Source: Enterocloster asparagiformis
GTDB lineage: Bacteria > Bacillota > Clostridia > Lachnospirales > Lachnospiraceae
NCBI GenBank assembly: GCA_018380885.1
Contig: JAGZSY010000005.1
Coordinates: 1-64,000, forward strand
DNA length: 64,000 nt
Direction: 5' to 3'
This document shows, piece by piece, positions 35,988-44,833 of this stretch. Every line of letters begins with the position of its first letter. The first letter of the stretch is position 1. The position numbers and the translations under genes were made by a program. The notes under the pieces are model-generated. The model did not search any database, was not told the origin of the DNA, and was given only the letters and a program-made list of their open reading frames with translations.

Positions 35988-37388
35988 TTAGTGATATCCT
36001 ATCATAACTGCGATGATAATCGCAACAGTACAGATCGCCGTCCAGATCAAAAACAGCGGCACCTGGAATTTCAGCCATTTGGAGAACGGGACGCCGGCCA
36101 CGCCCAGAGCGGCCATCAGCACGCCCGAGGTGGGGATAATGGTGTTGGAAAGGCCGTCGCCGTACTGGTATGCCAACACCGCAACCTGACGGGTCACGCC
36201 CACCACGTCCGCCAGGGGCGTCATAATCGGCATAACGATAGCCGCCTGGCCGGATGCGGAGCTGACGAAGAAGTTGAATACCAGGTTGATGTAGAACATG
36301 GCCACCGCCGCCAGGGCCTTAGGCAGCACCCGCAGGGGCAGGGACGCGGCGTAAATGATGGTGTGAATGATATTGCCGTCCGTCAGCAGCACGGAGATAG
36401 CGCTGGCAAAGCCGATCAGGATCGCGCCGTAGGCCATCTCGCGGCAGCCCTTCATGAACGCGTGGGCGATCTCATCCGGTGACATGCCGGCGATAAAGCC
36501 GGAGATAACGGAAGCGGCCAGCATGTAGGCGGCCATGTACTCCTGGCCCCAGCCCTTGGTGACGGCTCCCCACACGTAAAACGCCAGGCTGCCGAACACG
36601 ATGATCAGAACCAGCATATCCTTTTTGCTGAAGGAGTGCTCGTCTTCCATCTCGTCCAGCTCGCCAAAGCCAGCGTACTCGGTGCCGTACAGGATACTCC
36701 TGGTGCTGTCCGTGCGGATCCGCTGGCAGTAGCGCATCACATAGATAATGGTCACGACCGTGACGATGGAGGTCACGATAAAGCGCAGCCCGATGCCGGA
36801 CAGCACGGGAATTTCCGCAATCTGCTGGGCGATCTGCACGGAGCCGGCCGCCATGAAGGACGTGCACCATCCCGCGAAGCAGCCCAGATAAATGATGGCC
36901 ATTGCCGAGATTCGGTCCATCTTCATCTGCTGGGCCACCACCAGGCCGATGGGAATGAAGGCCACCACCGGGTTGATCAGAACGCCGGTCGCGCCCAGGA
37001 ACGCAAAGCAGAGCATCACGATCGGGATTGCAATCAGCGCTTTGCTCTTCAGGCGCTTGATGGCAACTGCCAGGCCGTTGGTGATTGCGCCGGTCTCGTT
37101 GACGATTTTAAAGTAGCCGCCGATCAGGGTTACAAAGAAAATTGTTGAATAATTCTTGTTCAGGCCTGTATAAAAAGCCATCAAAAATTGCAGGATCGTG
37201 GTGGGCGTCCTCTGCACGTAATGGAAGGACGTGGCGTCAACCACCTGTTTTCCGGTCGTCTCATTTGTAACCATGTCGTAGGTGCCCGCCGGAATGATAT
37301 ACGTCAGCACGGCCATCACAATCAGCATAATTGCTACCAATACATATGTATCCGGCAGCTTAAAACTTTTTTTCTTCTTCTCTTTCAT
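35988..37388 (-). CDS. YfcC-family amino-acid/dicarboxylate transporter
   Basis: 466 aa with about 12 TM segments. N-terminus KLPDTYVLVAIMLIVMAVLTYIIPAGTYD and SATGVLINP-type motifs (here LGATGVLINPVVAFIP) place it in the YfcC/DcuC-like superfamily; SSASGQAAIVMPIMTPLADVVG in the C-terminal half is typical. ATG has AAGGAGG upstream. It is 31 bp upstream of the M20 peptidase, so import followed by hydrolysis of an N-acyl amino acid or dipeptide is a reasonable guess. Confidence 0.85.
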   Translation of the reverse strand: MKEKKKKSFKLPDTYVLVAIMLIVMAVLTYIIPAGTYDMVTNETTGKQVVDATSFHYVQRTPTTILQFLMAFYTGLNKNYSTIFFVTLIGGYFKIVNETGAITNGLAVAIKRLKSKALIAIPIVMLCFAFLGATGVLINPVVAFIPIGLVVAQQMKMDRISAMAIIYLGCFAGWCTSFMAAGSVQIAQQIAEIPVLSGIGLRFIVTSIVTVVTIIYVMRYCQRIRTDSTRSILYGTEYAGFGELDEMEDEHSFSKKDMLVLIIVFGSLAFYVWGAVTKGWGQEYMAAYMLAASVISGFIAGMSPDEIAHAFMKGCREMAYGAILIGFASAISVLLTDGNIIHTIIYAASLPLRVLPKALAAVAMFYINLVFNFFVSSASGQAAIVMPIMTPLADVVGVTRQVAVLAYQYGDGLSNTIIPTSGVLMAALGVAGVPFSKWLKFQVPLFLIWTAICTVAIIIAVMIGYH

Positions 37389-37475
37389 GCTCTACCTCCT
37401 TGTTGCTTTATGTCTTTGCCTCATAAAATGCAGCCAGAGAACCCCCCGTTTTCTCTGTCGCGTTAATATTTTATT

Positions 37476-37504
37476 AATATAAATTATCGACGTGAAAAAG
37501 TCAA
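37476..37504 (-). promoter_or_regulatory. promoter of the yfcC-M20 operon
   Basis: On the minus strand TTGACT (complement of 37499-37504), 17 bp, TATATT (37476-37481). Start near 37469, giving an 80-nt leader. Confidence 0.7.
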
Positions 37505-37577
37505 TGGTTTTTTCATATTTATACAATATGCCGAATATATATTCCCAGAATAATACAAATTGCCTTAAAAACAAGCC

Positions 37578-37606
37578 TTGACACGCCGCCCATTGTCGTA
37601 TATAAT
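37578..37606 (+). promoter_or_regulatory. consensus promoter of the ABC-F gene
   Basis: TTGACA (37578-37583), 17 bp, TATAAT (37601-37606): both elements perfect. Start near 37613, leaving a 266-nt leader. A perfect promoter before a long leader is the usual set-up for transcription attenuation. Confidence 0.85.
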
Positions 37607-37612
37607 CGGGGC

Positions 37613-37878
37613 AAATTTAAATGTGAAGGGTGGCAGACCGAAGAATGATTATTAGCGAATGATGAGACGGCAGCAATTTTAACAGCGAACCACGGCCCCG
37701 TGCGTACCATGAGGCGTGTTGTTTGCGTGCAGTCAGTCATTTCGTTCAGTCATTCACCTGGTCGCCCTTTAAAACCGGCGGCGTTTGAGTTCCCGCGAGC
37801 TCAGGCGTCCTGTTTTTTGCATGGAGGCTTTTTCTGTGAATCCGTTCTGAACGAGATGCGTTTGGGAGGGATTTTTTT
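37613..37878 (+). other. attenuator-type leader of the ABC-F gene
   Basis: The leader holds two overlapping minute frames, MIISE (37645-37662) and MMRRQQF (37659-37682), and a 62-codon frame (37700-37888) that runs through the terminator into the ABC-F start. At 37780-37818 GGCGTTTGAG and CTCAGGCGTC pair (with G-T pairs) before a TTTTTT run. Ribosome stalling by an antibiotic on a leader peptide is the known mode of control for ABC-F resistance genes. Which frame is translated is unclear. Confidence 0.5.
37780..37818 (+). terminator. leader (attenuator) terminator
   Basis: A 10-pair stem (37780-37789 with 37800-37809, three G-T pairs) is followed by CTGTTTTTT. It lies 60 nt before the ABC-F start codon, inside the transcript, so it should decide read-through. 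Confidence 0.55.
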
Positions 37879-39330
37879 ATGTTGTTGAGCGCGCAGAATC
37901 TGCAAAAAGAATATGGAATACAGAAGGTTTTAGACATTGAACGCCTGGAGATACGCGATGGGGACCGGATCGGCCTCATCGGCCGCAACGGAACCGGCAA
38001 GAGCACCCTGCTGGGCGTGCTGTCCGGCCGCATAGCCGCCGACCGGGGCGCGATCCGCCGCTCCTGCCAGATCGCGGAAATTCTCCAGACCGGGGAGACC
38101 AAAGATGAGGCGGAGGACCGGCTGATCAGCCGCATGGGGCTGCGTGGAAGCGCCGTGAAGAGCGGCGGGGAGCGCACGCGTATGGCCATCGCGGCGGCGT
38201 TCTCCAAACGGGCGCCCCTGCTGTTTGCGGATGAACCCACCACCAACCTGGATATAGACGGCGTGAAGGAGCTGGAGCGGATGCTGTCCGGGTACCGGGG
38301 CGCCATCCTCATGGTGTCCCACGACCGCAAGCTTCTGGACCGGGTCTGCAACCAGATTTGGGAGCTGGAGGACGGGGCCGTGCGGGTATTCGACGGCAAC
38401 TACTCCCAGTGGGCAAAGCAGACCCAAAGGGAGCGCGAATTTAAAGAGTTTGAATACCAGCAGTACCTCCGGGAAAAGCGGCGTCTTAAGCTGGCGGCGG
38501 ATGAGCTGGACCGCCACAGCAGGCAGATGCGAAAGCCGCCCAAGCGGATGGGCAGCAGCGAATGGATTCTTTACAAGGGCACCGCCTCCATCCAGCAGGG
38601 CCATGTCCAGAGCAACGCCCGGGCCATCGCCTCCCGCATGGCGCAGCTGGAGCCAAAGGAACGGCCCAGGGAACTGCCAGACGTGTCCATGAAATTGCCG
38701 GACAGCGGCAGGATACGGGCGCGCTGCGCCGCCTCGGTTCGGAATCTCACCGTGTACTACGGGGAGCGCGCGGTGCTCTGCGGCGTCAATCTGTCCGTGG
38801 AATCGGGCAAGCGCACCTTTATCACCGGCGGCAACGGGGCGGGCAAATCCACCCTGATCAACGCCCTGATGACAGGCGCGGAGGGCACGTTTATCACCTC
38901 GGAGGCCAGAGTTGCCTACTTCTCCCAGAATCTGGATACATTGGATCCCAAAAAGACGGTCCTGGAGAACGTTACAAGGGAGGCCGCCTACCCCCAGCAC
39001 ATCTGCCGGGCCGTGCTCTCCAACCTTTATATGAACATGATGGACATGGAGAAGCCGGTGGGTGTGCTCTCCGGCGGCGAGCGTGTCAAAACAGCCCTGG
39101 CCCTGGTGCTGGTCAGCGGCTGCAACTTCCTGGTCCTGGATGAGCCCACCAACCATATGGACGTCTACACCATGGAGGGGCTGGAAAAGCTGCTCTCCGG
39201 CTACGACGGAACGCTTCTGGCGGTCAGCCACGACCGGACCTTTATCGAGCACGTGGGGGACGTGGTATACGAACTGGAGGACGGATGCTTAAAGCCCGGG
39301 GACGCGCCCCGGACTCAGCCCGGAGACTAA
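37879..39330 (+). CDS. ABC-F ATPase, likely ribosome-protection (antibiotic resistance) type
   Basis: 483-aa duplicated ABC ATPase with no TM domain. First half: Walker A GRNGTGKST, signature KSGGERTRMAIAAAF, Walker B LLFADEPTTNLD; second half: GGNGAGKST, LSGGERVKTALAL, LVLDEPTNHMD. A linker of about 80 residues rich in Arg/Lys/Gln separates them and would reach the peptidyl-transferase centre. Size, lack of a C-terminal extension and the attenuator leader fit the Vga/Lsa/CplR/VmlR group better than the housekeeping EttA/Uup group. Drug class cannot be read from sequence. RBS GGGAGGG. Confidence 0.85.
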   Translation: MLLSAQNLQKEYGIQKVLDIERLEIRDGDRIGLIGRNGTGKSTLLGVLSGRIAADRGAIRRSCQIAEILQTGETKDEAEDRLISRMGLRGSAVKSGGERTRMAIAAAFSKRAPLLFADEPTTNLDIDGVKELERMLSGYRGAILMVSHDRKLLDRVCNQIWELEDGAVRVFDGNYSQWAKQTQREREFKEFEYQQYLREKRRLKLAADELDRHSRQMRKPPKRMGSSEWILYKGTASIQQGHVQSNARAIASRMAQLEPKERPRELPDVSMKLPDSGRIRARCAASVRNLTVYYGERAVLCGVNLSVESGKRTFITGGNGAGKSTLINALMTGAEGTFITSEARVAYFSQNLDTLDPKKTVLENVTREAAYPQHICRAVLSNLYMNMMDMEKPVGVLSGGERVKTALALVLVSGCNFLVLDEPTNHMDVYTMEGLEKLLSGYDGTLLAVSHDRTFIEHVGDVVYELEDGCLKPGDAPRTQPGD

Positions 39331-39433
39331 ACAGGCTCGCCTGTGACAGTGGGCTGCCTCACGCCCAACCACGCGGTCTGTCTTGCCGGCCGCTATTTCC
39401 TGGCATCCCGCCCGAAGAGGGCGTGGAAAGGAG

Positions 39434-39470
39434 GAGCCGCCGATCATCCTCTCGGTATCGGCGGCTCTTT
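39434..39470. terminator. bidirectional terminator
   Basis: GAGCCGCCGAT (39434-39444) and ATCGGCGGCTC (39457-39467) pair perfectly around 12 nt, then TTT. It lies between the converging ABC-F gene and the hypothetical gene that ends at 39472. Confidence 0.8.
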
Positions 39471-39471
39471 A

Positions 39472-40284
39472 CTAAAAACGCATGAACAGGAACGCAGCCT
39501 CCAGGAGCGTCAGAATCACACTGATCACCAGGGCGATGCGGCACAGGACCAGGGGCGGCGTGTGTGTATTTCCAATCCGGCCCTGTTTTGCCTGGCGCAA
39601 TCCGATGAGACTCAGGATAAGCCCGGCGGGAGGGAAAAAGATGCTGAATACAATGCTAAAGGCTCCCAGAATAGACGCTTTGCGCGTACTGCTCTCCGCG
39701 GCATGGACCTGTGCCCGCAGTTCGGCGTGATCCCGGTTAACCCGGGCAGCTATGGAGCCAATCAACCGGCCGAACCGGTCGCACTCCTCCTCTTGGATGA
39801 TATTCACATGATGGTAGCTGTCCTTCCTGGTGTTGCTCACCTCCACGATGCAGTCCAGCAGGGACACACCGTTTTTATCATATAGCGTACAGTCTACGCG
39901 CCTGGCCCTGCCTTCCTTGTCATTTGTGGTGCGAACCTCGGCAATGCCCAGCATATCGCCGGCGATCAAAAACGGCTCCCCCGGAATCATAATCCCTTTG
40001 TCAAAGGCCAGGGGAATGATCCAGATACGGCTTGCGTCAAAAGCAAGGCCATAACAATAGTAGGTGGTGATGGTCTTGCGCCCATAATGCTGCACTTTTT
40101 CATAATGACCATAGGCCACTTCATAGCCGTTCTCCCCCGGCAGAACCTGTGCAACGGCTTTTTTAAGCCGTTCCTTGTCCTCGCCGCCGGACGCCCTGCG
40201 CAAATTGATTTTCTCCCGTACAAAAAAGTAGATTGCAACCACTGCCACAATAGCCACAAGAATCAATATCAATTTGGTATCCAT
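39472..40284 (-). CDS. hypothetical membrane protein
   Basis: 270 aa; I do not recognise the family. An N-terminal TM segment (LILILVAIVAVVAIYFFV) is followed by a basic stretch, a soluble middle of about 170 residues with a repeated aromatic/His patch (YGHYEKVQHYGRKTITTYYC) and a charged DNRHAE-like region, then two TM segments near the C-terminus. ATG at 40284 has GGGAGG upstream at about 12 nt; longer in-frame starts lack a ribosome binding site. Monocistronic; function unknown. Confidence 0.65.
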   Translation of the reverse strand: MDTKLILILVAIVAVVAIYFFVREKINLRRASGGEDKERLKKAVAQVLPGENGYEVAYGHYEKVQHYGRKTITTYYCYGLAFDASRIWIIPLAFDKGIMIPGEPFLIAGDMLGIAEVRTTNDKEGRARRVDCTLYDKNGVSLLDCIVEVSNTRKDSYHHVNIIQEEECDRFGRLIGSIAARVNRDHAELRAQVHAAESSTRKASILGAFSIVFSIFFPPAGLILSLIGLRQAKQGRIGNTHTPPLVLCRIALVISVILTLLEAAFLFMRF

Positions 40285-40387
40285 ATGTAGATGACCGCCT
40301 CCCTTCATATAATTTATCTTTCCAAAAATATCCGCTGTGTGCGATGGTTTTAAGCACACGGTCTATAACAAACAAATCCCAGTTTTC

Positions 40388-40810
40388 CTATCTCAACAGC
40401 GGCAGACTTCCGGTCAGCCTGTTGACAAGCTTTTTCTCTCCGCAAATCCCGATTCCAAAGTAGTGAAAGCTGCTCTCCTCCACCCCGGCGGCCTTCTGGA
40501 TATAATCGTCATACACATTGCAGCTTTGGGCCACATCGGAAAAATCAACCACGATCAGGCCGGCGAATTCCGGCTCGTAGAGCCGCCGCCTGATTTCCTT
40601 GATTTTTTCGCTGTCCGCCTTAAGGACCGGCACCGGAATCTGGATGATTCCCAGGTGGGCGCGGCCGCTCTTGTCCAGCACCTCAGGGCCGATGGTTTCC
40701 GGAATGTGCTTTCCCAGCGTTAGCCCCATAATGCCGGCGGTATTGGCAATAATACCAAGAGGCAGCGCCTCGTCCATCACCATCACACATTTATTCGCAG
40801 TCAGTTCCAT
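40388..40810 (-). CDS. DUF2000-family protein
   Basis: 140 aa, a small single-domain protein. KCVMVMDEALPLGIIANTAG, followed by LGKHIPE, matches the DUF2000 start as I remember it. Members are near AraC/LysR regulators and DMT exporters and have no known activity. It overlaps the exporter gene by 20 bp and ends the operon. Confidence 0.75.
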   Translation of the reverse strand: MELTANKCVMVMDEALPLGIIANTAGIMGLTLGKHIPETIGPEVLDKSGRAHLGIIQIPVPVLKADSEKIKEIRRRLYEPEFAGLIVVDFSDVAQSCNVYDDYIQKAAGVEESSFHYFGIGICGEKKLVNRLTGSLPLLR

Positions 40811-41708
40811 GACTAAACTCCTCCTTGTTCTGAACTCTTTTTTCTGATAGAAATAAACCCGACAGGGTCAGTACAATGCCGCACAGGGCTGTGGACGTGA
40901 TCGTTTCGTGCAAGATCACGGCGGAGGTAACGGTCGTGATCACCGGCACCATGTAAATGTACACGCTGGTTTTCACAGACCCCAGATGCTTCACCGCTGT
41001 GTTCCACGTCACGAAGCAGAGCGCCGACGCTCCCAGGCCCAAAAACAGCAGGTTAAAAATCACGCCCAGGCCCGCCATATCCCGAAGCTCCACATGGACT
41101 CCCATCGCGCATGAGATGGGCACCATAAAAATAAGTCCGTAAAAGAAAATCCGGCGCGTGGTCAGAATCGTGTGATAACCGAATCCGCTGATTTTCTTTG
41201 TCAGGATGGAGTACGCCGCCCAGATCACCGCGGCGGCAACCCCCAAAAGGTCTCCCAGGGGATTGATCTGCAGGCTGGCGTCCTTGCCGAAGCTCAGCAG
41301 CAGTATGCCGGCCATCGCCATGAGAAAGCCCAAAAAGAAGCGGGCCCCAGGCCGTCTGTCACGCAGAAACAGCCAGGCGAAAATCGCGGTGAAAAACGGC
41401 GCGATGGAGATTATGACGCCTACGTTGGAGGCCAGAGTATAGGTTAACGCAATGTTCTCCAGCAGGTAATACAGCGTGATGCCGCACAGGCCCGCAGCCG
41501 CAAAATACCACTCCTGCTTTTTATCCTCCACCCTCAGCCCGCGAGGCCGGACGCACCACAGGGCGGCATAGCCGATCAGAAAGCGGGTCAGCAGAATCTC
41601 TATGGGGGAAAAGACACGGAGAAGCACTTTTGTGGAAATAAAGGTGGTGCCCCAGATCAAGATGGTCACAAAGGCGGCCAGATGGCCGCGGGCCGCGTCA
41701 TTCTTCAT
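40791..41708 (-). CDS. EamA/DMT-superfamily exporter
   Basis: 305 aa with ten TM segments in two EamA repeats: TILIWGTTFISTKVLLRVFSPIE opens the first, LGVAAAVIWAAYSILTKKI the second (positions about 15-38 and 155-173). Exports small metabolites or drugs. The start overlaps the AraC gene by 11 bp, so coupled translation is likely. Confidence 0.9.
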   Translation of the reverse strand: MKNDAARGHLAAFVTILIWGTTFISTKVLLRVFSPIEILLTRFLIGYAALWCVRPRGLRVEDKKQEWYFAAAGLCGITLYYLLENIALTYTLASNVGVIISIAPFFTAIFAWLFLRDRRPGARFFLGFLMAMAGILLLSFGKDASLQINPLGDLLGVAAAVIWAAYSILTKKISGFGYHTILTTRRIFFYGLIFMVPISCAMGVHVELRDMAGLGVIFNLLFLGLGASALCFVTWNTAVKHLGSVKTSVYIYMVPVITTVTSAVILHETITSTALCGIVLTLSGLFLSEKRVQNKEEFSHGTDCE

Positions 41709-42567
41709 GGTCCGTGCCCTCCTCGTCCGCGGCGGACGGCGACGGCCCGTCGGTAAAGATTCTTTGATACTGCTTGGGCGTCAGCCCAATGAAGGATTTG
41801 AAAAAGTTGGTGAAATGGCTCTGGTCGGAAAAGCCCGTCCTGTCCGCCGCTTCAATGGGTTCGATCCCCTGCTCCAAGAGCTTTTTCGCCTTGTCGATCC
41901 GGATCGTTTGCAGGTAGCGGTAGGGCGAAACACCGAGCTGTTTGGTAAACGACCTGAGCAGGTAGGTCTTGCCGAAGCTGGTCATAGAGAGCAGGGTATC
42001 CAGCGATATATTTTCCGCATAGTGCTGCTCCATGTAGGAGCAGAGCTTTTGAATCTGTTCGTCGGGCTCAGAGGGTTCCGGGCTTTCAAAGGGCGCCGCA
42101 TATTCCTGCAGGACCTGTTCCAGCAGACAGAAAAACGCTTCCTCCTTCTGCAGCCTGGGGGCATCCGCAAGAATCGCGTCGTACATATCCCCCACTAAGG
42201 CGGCTGCTTCGCTTTGGTACACGACATTTTGCGCAAAGCGGGGCGCGCTGTCCTGTCCCGTGATCTCCCGGGCCGCGCCAAGCATGATCTCCGGTTTGAT
42301 GTTCACGGCGCGATAGTCAAGCAGTTCCTCCCCTATGGGCGAACAGTAATGGTTATCCCTGGGATTAAACAGGACGAGATCGCCGGCGCTCAGGTCATAC
42401 TCCCGGCCTTTGCACCAAAGATGGCGTTTCCCGCCCTCGATAAAGCCGACTACATAAAAATCATGAAAATGATTGGGGAACTTCTGGACGACACCGCTCA
42501 ACTGATAGGCTTCGATCCCTATATCATGGTCGTAATAAACATGCCGCTGTTCTTGGTTTCGGGACAT
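41698..42567 (-). CDS. AraC-family transcriptional regulator
   Basis: 289 aa. N-terminal cupin-like ligand domain (HFHDFYVVGFIEGGKR, then LVLFNPRDNHYCSP) and two C-terminal AraC helix-turn-helix motifs (SLDTLLSMTSFGKTYLLRSF; AADRTGFSDQSHFTNFFKSF). RBS AAGGAGG. First gene of the operon; should switch on the exporter in response to its substrate. Confidence 0.93.
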   Translation of the reverse strand: MSRNQEQRHVYYDHDIGIEAYQLSGVVQKFPNHFHDFYVVGFIEGGKRHLWCKGREYDLSAGDLVLFNPRDNHYCSPIGEELLDYRAVNIKPEIMLGAAREITGQDSAPRFAQNVVYQSEAAALVGDMYDAILADAPRLQKEEAFFCLLEQVLQEYAAPFESPEPSEPDEQIQKLCSYMEQHYAENISLDTLLSMTSFGKTYLLRSFTKQLGVSPYRYLQTIRIDKAKKLLEQGIEPIEAADRTGFSDQSHFTNFFKSFIGLTPKQYQRIFTDGPSPSAADEEGTDHEE

Positions 42568-42660
42568 GGGGTTATTTCCTCCTTGTGTTGATATGGAGTT
42601 ATTTTACCACCTCAGCGCAATTTTTTCTTGCAAGATATGTCACCAATTTATAATTTCCAT

Positions 42661-43332
42661 TTATCCCCGAAACCGCCGTTTCATTTCCTCACCAGATAAT
42701 ACATTCAGTTCACCCTCATCTATGGCATAGATATGGGTACAAAGCGTTTCCAAATCGTCGTAATTGTGGGAGGTCATCAGAATAGTCCGCCCTTCTGCCT
42801 GGAGAATTCGGATAATCTCTTTTGTGTCGTTGTAGGTCTTGTAGTCGAGCGCGTTAAAAGGCTCGTCCAAAATTAAAATATCCTGATTTTCCATAATGGC
42901 CTGTGCGATGCCCAGCTTTTGTCTCATGCCCAGAGAGTAGTGCTCCACCTTTGTTTTATCCTCCGGGTCCAGCCCCGCCTTTTGCATAGCGGTACGAATC
43001 TCTTTCTCACCGGCCACGCCGCGAATCCCGGCCAGATACCGCAGATTCTGCAATCCCGTATTGAGACCGATAAAACCGGGGGCGTTTATCAGCACCCCCA
43101 CGTTCTCAGGGAAATCGCGGCCCTTGCCCAGGGCCTGTCCCCTCACATAAACCTGTCCGCTGTCCGGGATTAAAAAGCCGCAGATAATATTGAACAGGAC
43201 CGACTTTCCGCTCCCATTGGCTCCGACGATGCCAACGGTGCTTCCCTTTTCGATATCCAGGGAGACATCGGACAAAACGCGCCTTCCGGAAAAACTCTTG
43301 CACACTCGATTTAATGAAATTATAGGTTCCAT
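42661..43332 (-). CDS. ABC transporter ATP-binding protein
   Basis: 223 aa, single ABC domain. Walker A GANGSGKS, signature YSLGMRQKLGIAQAI, Walker B ILILDEPFNALD, H-loop TSHNYDD. YSLGMRQKLG is characteristic of exporters of the lantibiotic-immunity/BcrA-like kind. Last gene of the LytTR operon, 12 bp after the larger membrane subunit. Confidence 0.92.
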   Translation of the reverse strand: MEPIISLNRVCKSFSGRRVLSDVSLDIEKGSTVGIVGANGSGKSVLFNIICGFLIPDSGQVYVRGQALGKGRDFPENVGVLINAPGFIGLNTGLQNLRYLAGIRGVAGEKEIRTAMQKAGLDPEDKTKVEHYSLGMRQKLGIAQAIMENQDILILDEPFNALDYKTYNDTKEIIRILQAEGRTILMTSHNYDDLETLCTHIYAIDEGELNVLSGEEMKRRFRG

Positions 43333-43344
43333 AGGTTATCCTCC

Positions 43345-44829
43345 TTAATGATTGAACAGACGCCTGATGCCCCGGATGTAAAGCCAGAGAAGCAGGGCCA
43401 GTGAAAGGGCAGCGAGCAGCACGGCCGCGGCCGCTCCCGGAACGGTTCCGCCTGTCTGAGGAAGGTTCAGCCATGCCAGGCTGGAAATTCCTGCCGGGAG
43501 CCATGAAATGGGCAGCAAGCAAAGAAAATGCAACATCAGGACGGCCACAAATCCAGCCGACGCCTGGCCCGTCACGCAGAGGGCGGACAGGATCAGCAGG
43601 AATTGAAACACAACATCTAAAAGCTTCAGCCCCACTGCGGCCGCAGTCAGGTTCATATCCGGAGAAACGTCCAGCAACAAGGGGGGCATCACAGCGGCAA
43701 GGACCAACAGACAGCCATATAGAAGCAGCCAGAGAATCCCGGTATAGAGCAGCGCCCCCAAAAGCTCTGTGCGCCGCCGCAGGCGGACTGTCAAAAATAC
43801 GGTGCGTTCCCCGACGGCCTGGGTGCAGAATACCCCCAGCGGCCACAGGGGAAGTATCTCCATGGCCAGCAGCGTTAAAAGGCCCATGGGGTAGAAATAT
43901 CCGGTGCCGTGTCCTGCAAACAGCCGGACCAGCCAATCCGTGCCGTCCTCCGGCGCTCCTCCTGCAATCCAGGTCCAGGCCGTCACAAGGACGACCAGGC
44001 CGGCCAGGAGCAGCCCGTTTTTTCCGGTAAACAGAACCCGGCGGTAATAGGATGCCAGCCCTTTCCCCCTGTGCCCGGGAACAGAAAACCGCCACCGCCA
44101 TCTCCTGGTCACAAGCCAAACCATTCCGGACGCCACAGCCGCAGTGGTCGCAGCGGTCAGCGGCAGGCGCCAGGGATAAGCCAGATTGTGGAGCAAAAAG
44201 ACCCAATGGTTAAATCCCGTCAAAAACACAAAGGGCGGGCGGGACATAACCGGCAGCTTGATCCAGAGCACCGCGAATAAATAAAGCGCCACGAGCAGCC
44301 TGATCGCCAGGGACCGGCTGCAAAAGTGGCCCAGGCAGAGCGTTGTCAGGGCAATCAGCCAGTACCCCAGAAGTATTTGCCCGGAGCAGCTAAGGATTGC
44401 GGCCCACGGCGATGGGAAGATTCCTTGCAGCAGCGTAAATACCTCCTGCCACTGGCCTCCCGACGCTCCCGGCCAGCTTCCGGCGATGGGAAGCCCCAGA
44501 CCGGAGAGCAGAATCGCGGCCATCTGCCCAAGCCAAAACAATGCCGCGATCACCGACAGCGCCCGCCATTTGTAAAAAAAGTACCGCCCATAGGTTCTAT
44601 ACCGCACCAGCACCAAAAGCGTGTCGTCCTCCATCACGCCGGTACAGAGAAACAGGAAAACAGGCAGTACGGCGAAAGTGAAATAGTATTGGTCATTCAG
44701 GACTGCCAGTAAATGAACCGGAAGGACGTTCTGCGCGCTCACCCGCTCACTCAGTCCAAACAGAAGCGATAAGCCGAAAAGCAGTAAAAGCCTTCCCAGG
44801 CCGGCCTTGCCCCACATATGGCGCAGCAT
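43345..44829 (-). CDS. ABC transporter membrane subunit, large
   Basis: 494 aa, about 11-12 hydrophobic segments; no ATPase domain. I recognise no named family beyond ABC-2-like permeases. Several tryptophan- and leucine-rich TM segments alternate with short basic loops (RVLFTGKNGLL; TVRLRRRTELLG). It lies between the smaller membrane subunit and the ATPase, with only a few bp gaps, so the three likely form one exporter. Confidence 0.75.
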   Translation of the reverse strand: MLRHMWGKAGLGRLLLLFGLSLLFGLSERVSAQNVLPVHLLAVLNDQYYFTFAVLPVFLFLCTGVMEDDTLLVLVRYRTYGRYFFYKWRALSVIAALFWLGQMAAILLSGLGLPIAGSWPGASGGQWQEVFTLLQGIFPSPWAAILSCSGQILLGYWLIALTTLCLGHFCSRSLAIRLLVALYLFAVLWIKLPVMSRPPFVFLTGFNHWVFLLHNLAYPWRLPLTAATTAAVASGMVWLVTRRWRWRFSVPGHRGKGLASYYRRVLFTGKNGLLLAGLVVLVTAWTWIAGGAPEDGTDWLVRLFAGHGTGYFYPMGLLTLLAMEILPLWPLGVFCTQAVGERTVFLTVRLRRRTELLGALLYTGILWLLLYGCLLVLAAVMPPLLLDVSPDMNLTAAAVGLKLLDVVFQFLLILSALCVTGQASAGFVAVLMLHFLCLLPISWLPAGISSLAWLNLPQTGGTVPGAAAAVLLAALSLALLLWLYIRGIRRLFNH

Positions 44830-44833
44830 GGGA

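Noticed and set aside
38061..38400. Repeated CGCC/GGCG tracts across several genes as possible CRISPR-like or REP repeats
   Set aside because: These follow from high GC in third codon positions; no regular repeat-spacer spacing occurs anywhere in the window.
37930..39252. A 440-codon open frame on the minus strand opposite the ABC-F gene
   Set aside because: It is an antisense shadow of a well-supported ABC-F gene; its composition (Gly/Ala/His/Val-rich) is that of GC-rich antisense translation and it has no recognisable domain.
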